Positions 8,122 to 12,304 of a stretch of 12,304 bases of DNA are shown piece by piece; the first letter of the stretch is position 1, and every line of letters starts with the position of its first letter. The position numbers and the translations under genes are program-made. Source of the stretch: Sinorhizobium sp. (lineage in GTDB: Bacteria; Pseudomonadota; Alphaproteobacteria; Rhizobiales; Rhizobiaceae); contig JAPSJG010000055.1 in NCBI GenBank assembly GCA_031178305.1, forward strand, positions 1 through 12,304, given 5' to 3'. The notes beneath the pieces are model-generated. The model worked only from the letters and a program-made list of their open reading frames with translations. It searched no databases and was not told where the DNA came from.

Positions 8122-8429
8122 ATTCCCAGCAAATGGACGGTGCCGGCCGCAGGCTCGTCCGCCGCATGCCAATCCTCGATAGTACCGCCCCCGCCCCAAC
8201 GTGCTGCAAGGCTCATTAATTCTTCCATTTCCTTACGAAGCCGGTGCCAAGCGAGGATGTCTTCGGCATAAAGAGCGTTCATGCGCGGATCGTAGAACCG
8301 GCCGATCTCGTCACCGGCCTCCTTTCGCGCGGCTTCCAGCCGCCCCTTCAACGCGTTCGCCCCATCCTTCGCCTCGAAGTAGCGGCGCATGACTGCAATC
8401 AATGCAAGGTCGTTTCGGCTAACGTTCAA
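8103..8429 (-). CDS. Hypothetical protein, 108 aa, TTG start
   Basis: The frame opens with TTG at 8429, preceded by GGAGG at a 6-base spacing, which decides the start because no ATG is available nearby. The product is a soluble, mainly helical, charged protein: MRRYFEAKDG and LKGRLEAARKEAGDEIGR (about 14-44) look like a helical pair, followed by ILAWHRLRKEMEELMSLAARWG (about 58-79) and a flexible tail. No known family was recognised; small proteins of this look are common in rhizobial accessory regions. Its last 19 bases overlap, in antisense, the 3' end of the DUF1275 pseudogene, which suggests the pseudogene end is under no coding constraint. Confidence 0.65.
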   Translation of the reverse strand: MNVSRNDLALIAVMRRYFEAKDGANALKGRLEAARKEAGDEIGRFYDPRMNALYAEDILAWHRLRKEMEELMSLAARWGGGGTIEDWHAADEPAAGTVHLLGIHALAD

Positions 8430-8764
8430 CGCTTTCCTCCACGTCTTTCTCCGGTGGCGAGCGTCGATGCTCCCCCTTCAAAGCGGGCATTGCGCGAAAC
8501 TTTGGCCCTTTTCCGGCGGCGGCAAGAAAAGTGTTTTCCCCGAGCCGAAGCGATACTGGCTTGCATCCACGGCGAGCGCGGCAAGCGGCGAACCCTCTGC
8601 GGGAATGAGAAGGTTGCGGAACTGAAAGCCTCCCAGTGGAACGGTTTCAGGCTAACCGCGCCGCACTGGACTGCATTGACGCAGATCGATCGAGATTCAG
8701 CGCCGAAGTCCAGATGCGAGCCCGGCGAATCTCACCGGGCCCGATTGTTGAGAACGCGTTGCCA
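8430..8764. other. 335-base gap with a possible coding remnant and a hairpin
   Basis: No intact gene is seen. On the minus strand, 8651-8478 is open for 57 codons between a TAG and a TGA and reads protein-like (for example PLGGFQFRNLLIPAEG and SGKTLFLPPPEKGQSF), but it has no start codon at its head. It may be a gene remnant or chance. GCCCGG (8720-8725) and CCGGGC (8735-8740) form a 6-bp stem with a 9-base loop just past the DUF475 stop codon. It lacks a T-run, so it is at most a weak terminator or 3'-end stabiliser. Confidence 0.4.
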
Positions 8765-9865
8765 TCAGGCCTCCGCATGCAGACGCTCGCGGGCGTCTCG
8801 GCTCACATCCCCTCGCGCGTGCTCCCTGTTGTAGCGGATCGACGACCACAGCGAGAGCCCGATGAGGCCGGCGCCGCCCAAGCCTGTGACGATTTCCGGA
8901 ATGTGCACCAGGGTCTGGAAGTACATGACCACCGACAGGATCAGGATTGCATAGAATGCGCCATGTTCCAGGTAGCGGTATGCGCTGAGCGTGCCCTTGT
9001 CGACCAGCATGATCGTCATGGAGCGGACATACATCGCCCCGATGCCGAGGCCGATGGCGATGATGAAGAGGTTCTGCGTCAACGCGAAGGCGCCGATGAC
9101 GCCGTCGAAGGAGAAGCTGGCATCGAGCACTTCCAGATAGAGAAATGCACCGAAACCGCCCTTGGCCGCAGCACTCATGGTTTGCTGCGAGGCATCAAGC
9201 ATGCCGCCGACGATTTCAACCAGCAGGAAGGTAAGCAGGCCGTAGATGCCGGCATGGACGAAGACCGTCGCTTCCTCTCCTTCGAGGAAAGATGAAAAGC
9301 AGAGGATCAGGCTCAGCACGAAGGCGATCTCCACCCCCTTGACGGTCGCAAAGCGGGCCATCTTCCGCTCGAGCCACACGATCCAGTGGACATCCTTCTC
9401 GTGGTTGAAGAAATAGCTGAGCCCGACCATCATCAGGAATGTGCCGCCAAACGCGGCGATCGGCAGATGCGCCTCGTGCATGATGCGTGCGTATTCCTCG
9501 GGCCGCACCGCCGCCAGAATGATCGCCTCGATCGGCCCGATATTCGCTGCAATGACGACGATCAGCAGCGGGAAAACGATGCGCATGCCGAAGACGGCAA
9601 TGATGATGCCCCAGGTCAGGAACCGGTGCTGCCACTCCGGCCTCATGTCCTTGAGTTTGTTGGCATTGACGATCGCGTTGTCAAAGGAGAGCGAAATTTC
9701 GAGAACCGCTAGTACGGCACAGATGAAGAAAACGGTTGCCATGCCGCTGAGGGTACCGGTCGATTGCCAACCGACCCACGCGCCCAGGAGAAGGCCAATG
9801 GCCGTAACGATGAAGGCCCACTTGAAATAATAAAGCGCACCCTTTTTTGAATGAGTCTCAAACAT
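8765..9865 (-). CDS. DUF475 family integral membrane protein (TerC superfamily)
   Basis: This 366-residue polytopic inner-membrane protein has two TerC-type half-motifs: LEISLSFDNAIVNA (E56, D62) and LEVLDASFSFDGVIGAF (E245, D248, D254). Acidic residues within the membrane are expected to bind a divalent metal. Hydrophobic spans lie at about 14-33, 43-60, 84-107, 134-153, 178-193, 202-220, 236-260, 264-284, 301-318 and 326-342. TerC-superfamily members include manganese exporters and proteins tied to tellurite resistance and to metal loading of secreted enzymes; DUF475 itself is poorly characterised, so metal export is an inference. I chose the ATG at 9865 because GGGGAGA lies about 7 bases upstream; an in-frame GTG at 9946 has no binding site. 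A long structured leader with an upstream ORF precedes it. Confidence 0.92.
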   Translation of the reverse strand: MFETHSKKGALYYFKWAFIVTAIGLLLGAWVGWQSTGTLSGMATVFFICAVLAVLEISLSFDNAIVNANKLKDMRPEWQHRFLTWGIIIAVFGMRIVFPLLIVVIAANIGPIEAIILAAVRPEEYARIMHEAHLPIAAFGGTFLMMVGLSYFFNHEKDVHWIVWLERKMARFATVKGVEIAFVLSLILCFSSFLEGEEATVFVHAGIYGLLTFLLVEIVGGMLDASQQTMSAAAKGGFGAFLYLEVLDASFSFDGVIGAFALTQNLFIIAIGLGIGAMYVRSMTIMLVDKGTLSAYRYLEHGAFYAILILSVVMYFQTLVHIPEIVTGLGGAGLIGLSLWSSIRYNREHARGDVSRDARERLHAEA

Positions 9866-9974
9866 GGCAAATCTCCCCTGCGCGCGTGGTCGCGTTAGCG
9901 GACGAGAGATTCGTTGCAGGGAAAAAACGCACAGCCGCACGGGCACATGCGTCGAGCATGAGGTTGATTTTCAT
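9858..9974 (-). CDS. 38-codon upstream ORF (possible leader peptide) overlapping the DUF475 start
   Basis: The ATG at 9974 opens a 38-codon frame, beginning MKINLMLDACARAAVRFFP and ending GEICHV, whose TGA (9860-9858) lies within the first codons of DUF475 (ATG at 9865). The 8-base overlap would allow translational coupling. The binding site is weak: GGCGG at 9989-9985, which is itself buried in the proposed leader stem. The frame contains the putative terminator stem and its six-T run, so a translating ribosome would disrupt the terminator. No run of one amino acid typical of a classical biosynthetic attenuator is present. Whether it is translated cannot be judged from this sequence alone; it may instead be a chance frame across a regulatory RNA. 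Confidence 0.4.
   Translation of the reverse strand: MKINLMLDACARAAVRFFPATNLSSANATTRAGEICHV
9922..9960 (-). terminator. Putative leader terminator with competing anti-terminator hairpin
   Basis: Read on the minus strand, CGCATG (9951-9946) pairs with TGTGCG (9933-9928), with two G-U pairs. It continues across a bulged T into GCC (9944-9942) with GGC (9936-9934), closing a 5-base loop. Six Ts (9927-9922) follow directly, as in an intrinsic terminator. Alternatively CATGC (9960-9956) pairs perfectly with GCATG (9950-9946) around a 5-base loop, consuming the terminator's 5' arm. The two folds exclude each other. The stem ends about 60 bases before the DUF475 start codon, so it could decide whether the gene is transcribed. 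Confidence 0.5.
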
Positions 9975-10100
9975 GGTAGCTATTCCGCCGGCTTGATTGC
10001 TGGCGGTACCGACATCACGAGAGCGCCGTAAACTCTCGCCAGAGGGGCCCGGCACCAATGTTCCTCCCGCGATCTGATGCCTGAGAGCGGGAGCGCCCCT
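9975..10100 (-). ncRNA. Structured 5' leader of DUF475 (candidate riboswitch-like RNA)
   Basis: The leader starts next to the predicted promoter and can fold into a series of GC-rich stems. P1 is AGGGGC (10100-10095) with GCCCCT (10048-10043). Nested in it is P2, CTCCCGC (10093-10087) with GCGGGAG (10070-10064), closing a 16-base loop. P3 is CGAGAG (10038-10033) with CTCTCG (10023-10018), loop 9. P4 is GGTACCGCC (10010-10002) with GGCGG (9989-9985) and TACC (9978-9975), interrupted by the 6-base bulge AATAGC, and it ends directly at the upstream ORF's ATG. It does not match the yybP-ykoY manganese riboswitch core as I know it. From memory, a 'terC' RNA motif has been proposed upstream of TerC-type genes in alphaproteobacteria; I cannot check the consensus here. 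Confidence 0.55.
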
Positions 10101-10101
10101 T

Positions 10102-10130
10102 TAATTAGCGAGGTCTCGCTCCGCGTCAAG
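10102..10130 (-). promoter_or_regulatory. Predicted promoter of the DUF475 leader, with palindrome in the spacer
   Basis: CTTGAC (10130-10125) followed after 17 bases by TAATTA (10107-10102) fits the spacing of the rhizobial housekeeping promoter (CTTGAC-N17-CTATAT); the -10 is weak. Between them lies the perfect palindrome AGCGAG-AC-CTCGCT (10120-10107), well placed for a repressor to block polymerase. Transcription would begin at about 10095-10099, at the first stem of the leader. Confidence 0.45.
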
Positions 10131-10247
10131 TGGTGGCAGGGCCCGCCACCCACCGAACGCGTTCCACCAGCGGCGCTCACCATGCGGGAACCAAAGTAGC
10201 CATCGGCGGGTTTTGCCCTGGATTACATGGGCTATGAGGCTGAAACC

Positions 10248-10499
10248 ATGCATTGTTTCTGGTGGGATAAAACGGTCGAATTGGAACTCGGAGAAGCAGG
10301 CGGATATCGCGCCGTGAAGAGCACACGGGAGGCCGTCGAATTTCTGATGCTGCGCTGGCCGCAGAAGGAGGGGCGTGCTTTTGCCGCCGCCAAACGAACA
10401 TGCATTCAGGCGCTGCACGGCAAGGTTAGAACGGAGAAGGCGCGGCGGGCTTTCATCAAGGCGGCCGAAGAGGCGCACATTTCCATCCGCAGCCACTGA
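10248..10499 (+). CDS. DUF982 domain protein (first of a tandem pair)
   Basis: This is an 83-residue protein of the DUF982 family, which is greatly expanded in rhizobia and has no established function. The family pattern is visible: an opening W-x-K-x-V strand (W6), the AVEFLMLRWP helix with W37-P38, AKRTCIQALHG (C52) and EKARRAFIKAAEEAHI (about 63-78). I chose the ATG at 10248 because GAGG lies 8 bases upstream and because family members begin near the Trp; an ATG at 10227 would add 7 residues without a binding site. It is transcribed divergently from the DUF475 leader, sharing a region of about 120 bases, and is followed 50 bases later by a paralogue. Small soluble protein, no signal peptide. 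Confidence 0.82.
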   Translation: MHCFWWDKTVELELGEAGGYRAVKSTREAVEFLMLRWPQKEGRAFAAAKRTCIQALHGKVRTEKARRAFIKAAEEAHISIRSH

Positions 10500-10549
10500 G
10501 GGTTGCTTTTGATTAGCCGACTACGAACACATCGCGGGACAAAAATGCG

Positions 10550-10822
10550 TTGTACGAGATTCCATGGAGCAAGCCGGTGATCGTTACCCTGCTGAACGGC
10601 AGGCGCAGGTGTGTCATTGGTCCGCTTGATGCGAAGACGTGCTTACAGCGCGAATGGCCGTTACGGCAGGGTGCATATTACAACTTGGCGTTACGTTCCT
10701 GCAACGCTGCACTGAAACACGAGAAGAAACCTGAGGAGGCACGCGCCGCCTTCGTGGCCGCGGCTCGAGAGGCATTCCTGACGATAGCGAGCACAGGGTC
10801 ACATTCTTCGCACACCCGCTGA
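10550..10822 (+). CDS. DUF982 domain protein (second of a tandem pair)
   Basis: This 90-residue paralogue of the preceding gene shares the W-S-K-P-V opening (W6), the REWP turn (W36-P37, one residue earlier than in the first copy), ALRSCNAALKHE (C51) and EEARAAFVAAAREAFLTI (about 62-79). By eye the two are roughly a third identical, so the duplication is old. The only in-frame start is TTG at 10550, with a poor GGGAC-type binding site about 12 bases before it; this and the 50-base gap suggest it depends on the upstream gene's transcript. ATGs at 10545 and 10564 are out of frame. A perfect 15-bp hairpin begins 20 bases after its stop and may end the transcript. Confidence 0.75.
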   Translation: MYEIPWSKPVIVTLLNGRRRCVIGPLDAKTCLQREWPLRQGAYYNLALRSCNAALKHEKKPEEARAAFVAAAREAFLTIASTGSHSSHTR

Positions 10823-10842
10823 CGCCTCACGAGCCAAATTCC

Positions 10843-10922
10843 ACTGCATGTCTCCTTAATCGTCCTCGATCCAAGGAGACATGCAGTTCTTTCAAAGTGC
10901 TACAGCGACCTTTGCGCGTCTG
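10843..10922. repeat. Composite palindromic intergenic element, RIME-like
   Basis: A perfect 15-bp inverted repeat, ACTGCATGTCTCCTT (10843-10857) and its complement at 10873-10887, encloses a second small stem, ATCG (10859-10862) with CGAT (10867-10870), and a TCCT loop. Immediately after it, 10894-10922 reads AAAGTGCTACAGCG followed by ACCTTTGCGCGTCT, a string I remember as recurring between genes in Sinorhizobium and relatives, normally followed by its own inverted half (AGACGCGC...CTGTAG), which is absent here. This matches the Rhizobium intergenic mosaic element type. Followed by TTCTTTC, the first hairpin could also terminate the DUF982 transcript. Confidence 0.6.
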
Positions 10923-10992
10923 AATAGGGTGATAAGGCGCACCCGGTGCAGGTGCCCATGCGCGAAGTGCGTACCGCATATCACGAAAGTCG

Positions 10993-11021
10993 AAGAAAGG
11001 CTCCGCCAGGCTGGCGGAGCC
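10993..11021 (-). terminator. Strong minus-strand intrinsic terminator-like hairpin
   Basis: GGCTCCGCCA (10999-11008) and TGGCGGAGCC (11012-11021) are perfect 10-bp arms around 3 bases. On the minus strand the stem is followed by TTTCTT (10998-10993). No minus-strand gene ends here: the nearest upstream one stops at 11580, beyond the oppositely oriented DUF6074 gene. It may close an unannotated small RNA starting in about 11030-11230, or be a relic. Confidence 0.5.
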
Positions 11022-11249
11022 CGTCATGTGCACCAGTAACATAGGAGCGCACGGGTCCGTAGGGCTTGCGGAGAGGGAACTGTCCCGCGCGGTCCAATCT
11101 TTAAACCTCCATAGTGAAGATTTGTTCCCAGCGATGAGCCGGAACCGTCGCGGGCGCACCTGCAGGAGAAACGCGCGCAGGCAGCCGACGAAGGAATCGT
11201 TAACCATCTTGCCGATAGACCTGACTCCAGACGAATGCGGAGCGATTCG

Positions 11250-11570
11250 ATGGCGATTGACATGGACGAACGGACGACTGGGCGCAACAGCGGCGAGGTT
11301 TTCGCCTTTCCCCTGGCCGCGCGAGTCGGCGACGTCGATCGCTGCGCGCGCGAACTCGACCGTGTCCATGGAAGTGCCGCTGTCCATTATTGGAAAGGCG
11401 AATGCCGCAAGCTTGCTCGGCAACTTTCGATCCTTGGGCTGGCTGACAACGAAATACGTCAGCAGATCCTGGAGTTCCAGACCGAGGTGCAAGCGGCGAT
11501 CGCACGCCGCTACGAAATGCCCGCCCTCGGCGGCAATCGTTCCGACGAGGGCCATGAGCAATCGCGCTGA
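11250..11570 (+). CDS. DUF6074 family protein
   Basis: This 106-residue soluble protein has the hallmark VFAFPLAARVG near its start (17-27), a Trp in an AVHYWKGECRKLARQLSILG helix (about 44-63) and a second amphipathic helix ADNEIRQQILEFQTEVQAAI (about 65-84). Together these match DUF6074, a family of unknown function seen mainly in rhizobia. I chose the ATG at 11250 because GGAG lies 7 bases upstream; an ATG at 11235 would add 5 residues but has no binding site. Its stop is only 9 bases from the stop of the convergent gene at 11580, so the two transcripts must overlap or be ended by a shared signal; no hairpin is visible there. Confidence 0.78.
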   Translation: MAIDMDERTTGRNSGEVFAFPLAARVGDVDRCARELDRVHGSAAVHYWKGECRKLARQLSILGLADNEIRQQILEFQTEVQAAIARRYEMPALGGNRSDEGHEQSR

Positions 11571-11579
11571 TCGGGAGCC

Positions 11580-11846
11580 TCAGCTTGACTGCGCCGCTTC
11601 CGGATCGAGCGCCGCGCGCAGGGCGGCATCCCGCAGAATGGCCGTAATCTCCGCGGTCATTGCGTTCTGCCTCGCAAAAGCCTCGGACGGGACGACCCCC
11701 GGATCCTCTTCATGGTCCTGAACGATCCTGGCCTCATCGAGCGTGCGCTTGATTTCCGCCCAGAGATTCTCTCGGCGCGACAGAGCCGACAGGACTGCGA
11801 TGAGGATTTCCCGATGGGCCGCCAGTCTAAATTCCTGATTTTCCAT
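11580..11846 (-). CDS. Hypothetical protein, 88 aa
   Basis: I do not recognise the family. The ATG at 11846 is preceded by GGAGG with a 5-base spacing, a good start. The product is soluble, acidic and mostly helical, with a first helix FRLAAHREILIAVLSALSRR (about 6-25), a second around NLWAEIKRTLDEARIV (about 27-42), a short loop rich in Asp, Glu and Pro, then EITAILRDAALRAAL (about 66-80). No cysteine, signal peptide or membrane segment is present. It is convergent with the DUF6074 gene and lies downstream of the DUF1236-type gene, with a hairpin cluster between. Confidence 0.72.
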   Translation of the reverse strand: MENQEFRLAAHREILIAVLSALSRRENLWAEIKRTLDEARIVQDHEEDPGVVPSEAFARQNAMTAEITAILRDAALRAALDPEAAQSS

Positions 11847-11899
11847 CTTCGCCTCCCGGCGCTTTCATGGGGTAGACGGTGGAGGCCGATTATGGCGGC

Positions 11900-11985
11900 G
11901 CCCCCTCAGGCAGCGGCCAGAGGGGGCGGAACGCACCACAATGCGCTTCTCAAGCGCGTCGCGTTCACAAGAATTCACGCGACGC
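11900..11985. repeat. Cluster of three hairpins between two minus-strand genes
   Basis: GCCCCCTC (11900-11907) pairs with GAGGGGGC (11920-11927), with an inner GGC/GCC and AGCG tetraloop. GCGCTT (11943-11948) pairs with AAGCGC (11952-11957). GCGTCGCG (11956-11963) pairs with CGCGACGC (11978-11985) around 14 bases. The last two share two bases, so they compete. They lie downstream of the DUF1236-type gene and upstream of the 88-aa gene. None is followed by a T-run, so they may stabilise or process RNA, or be repeat remnants. Confidence 0.4.
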
Positions 11986-12011
11986 ACTAGCACGGCTTTC
12001 GCCGACTTGCA

Positions 12012-12290
12012 TCATTCCAGCACTTCCACCACCACGCGGGTGGACGGATTTAGGACGACCCGCCGATCATTCACAATCGCATATGCGTATTCAGGTTGAT
12101 CGGGAATTGTGTGAACCTCCACGGTTTCGGGCAACGGTTGTCCAACGACGATCTCGCCCTCGACGGTGACGGACGGGGTCTTCTGCTCAAGCACATAAGT
12201 CCTCACTTCGCCGGGCAGCACGACCGTCGCTTGCGCCATTACCGATACCGGCAGAAGCAGGCTGGCACAGATCAAAGCAATCCTCTTCAT
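12012..12290 (-). CDS. Secreted/periplasmic DUF1236-type protein
   Basis: This 92-residue protein has a clear Sec signal peptide: MKR, a hydrophobic core (about 4-17) and a likely cut after VMA or AQA (19-21). The mature part is all beta-like: VEGEIVVGQPLPETVEVHTIP (about 43-63) then YAYAIVNDRRVVLNPSTRVVVEVLE (68-92). The G-x-x-L-P-x-x-V pattern followed by a Y-x-x-x-V-N-D-x-R-V-V-x-x-P-x-T-R-x-V-x-x-V tail is the DUF1236 signature; that family is periplasmic, mostly alphaproteobacterial, and of unknown role. Many members carry this unit as a repeat; here there is one copy. The start is supported by AGGAG 6 bases upstream. Its promoter would lie beyond the right edge of the window. Confidence 0.85.
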   Translation of the reverse strand: MKRIALICASLLLPVSVMAQATVVLPGEVRTYVLEQKTPSVTVEGEIVVGQPLPETVEVHTIPDQPEYAYAIVNDRRVVLNPSTRVVVEVLE

Positions 12291-12304
12291 GTTTTTCTCC
12301 TTTC

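Larger units (their letters stand above)
10823..11249. other. Gene-poor stretch with repeat element and terminator-like hairpin
   Basis: No convincing gene lies between the second DUF982 gene and DUF6074. A long minus-strand frame spans it but is antisense to DUF6074 and to the repeat. A 52-codon plus-strand frame from 10881 begins inside the repeat's stem. The stretch holds the palindromic element at 10843-10922, the hairpin at 10999-11021, and, near its right end, the presumed promoter of the DUF6074 gene, for which no clear boxes were found. Confidence 0.6.

Noticed and set aside
8636..9295. Long plus-strand open frame of 219 codons
   Set aside because: It is antisense to the well-supported DUF475 gene and its translation has no family features.
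9866..9946. Extended DUF475 start at GTG 9946
   Set aside because: The extra 27 residues are Arg-rich, have no binding site, and overlap the terminator stem; ATG 9865 has a strong GGGGAGA.
9975..10100. yybP-ykoY manganese riboswitch
   Set aside because: The conserved GGGGAGUA and downstream GAGACC loop are not present in the right order; the only GAGACC is in the promoter spacer, upstream of the predicted start.
10881..11039. 52-codon plus-strand frame with a Cys cluster (CRCPCAKC)
   Set aside because: Its ATG lies inside the repeat's stem only 2 bases from the AGGAG, and most of the N-terminus is encoded by the repeat; likely chance.
10827..11561. 244-codon minus-strand frame
   Set aside because: It crosses the palindromic repeat, the terminator-like hairpin and the antisense of DUF6074; no binding site or family match.
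1..12304. Defence system, CRISPR array, prophage or insertion sequence
   Set aside because: No spacer-repeat pattern, transposase, integrase, nuclease or toxin-antitoxin pair could be recognised on either strand.

Overview
The window looks like a chromosomal or chromid segment of a fast-growing rhizobium (Rhizobiales, most like Sinorhizobium/Ensifer). The DNA is GC-rich. It carries several protein families that are common mainly in rhizobia (DUF982 twice, DUF6074, a DUF1236-type periplasmic protein). It has a PrtD/HlyD-type export pair, a CTTGAC-type promoter, and an intergenic palindrome that resembles the mosaic repeat elements of Sinorhizobium. No replication, phage, transposase, CRISPR, rRNA or tRNA signal was seen. 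These assignments come from reading the sequence only; no database was searched.

Layout. From 1 to 7141 everything convincing is on the minus strand: a fumarylacetoacetate-hydrolase-family enzyme cut by the left edge (1-698), a class III adenylate cyclase (957-2180), an O6-methylguanine-DNA methyltransferase (ogt, 2215-2778), a 614-base gap with no recognisable gene, a conserved-looking unknown protein (3393-3830), and a type I secretion pair made of a membrane-fusion protein and an ABC exporter (4047-7141, overlapping by 4 bases). The exporter has no RTX substrate or outer-membrane TolC partner nearby. On the plus strand, 7503-8121 holds the wreck of a DUF1275/YoaK-family membrane protein with about six frameshifts and an internal deletion. 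A small TTG-started unknown gene (8103-8429, minus) overlaps its end.

The most interesting part is 8765-10130 on the minus strand. A TerC-superfamily DUF475 membrane protein is preceded by an untranslated leader of about 230 nt. The leader starts near a rhizobial-type promoter whose spacer contains a perfect palindrome. It can fold into nested stems, then contains a 38-codon upstream ORF whose stop overlaps the DUF475 start. Inside that ORF lies a stem followed by six Ts that looks like an intrinsic terminator, and a competing hairpin that would consume the terminator's 5' arm. This is the architecture of a riboswitch or attenuator, probably metal- or pH-linked given what TerC proteins do, but the ligand is unknown.

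Divergent from this are two tandem DUF982 genes (10248-10499, 10550-10822), closed by a composite palindromic repeat (10843-10922). A gene-poor stretch follows with a strong minus-strand terminator-like hairpin, then a DUF6074 gene (11250-11570, plus). It converges on a small unknown gene (11580-11846, minus). A cluster of hairpins and a secreted DUF1236-type protein (12012-12290, minus) close the window.
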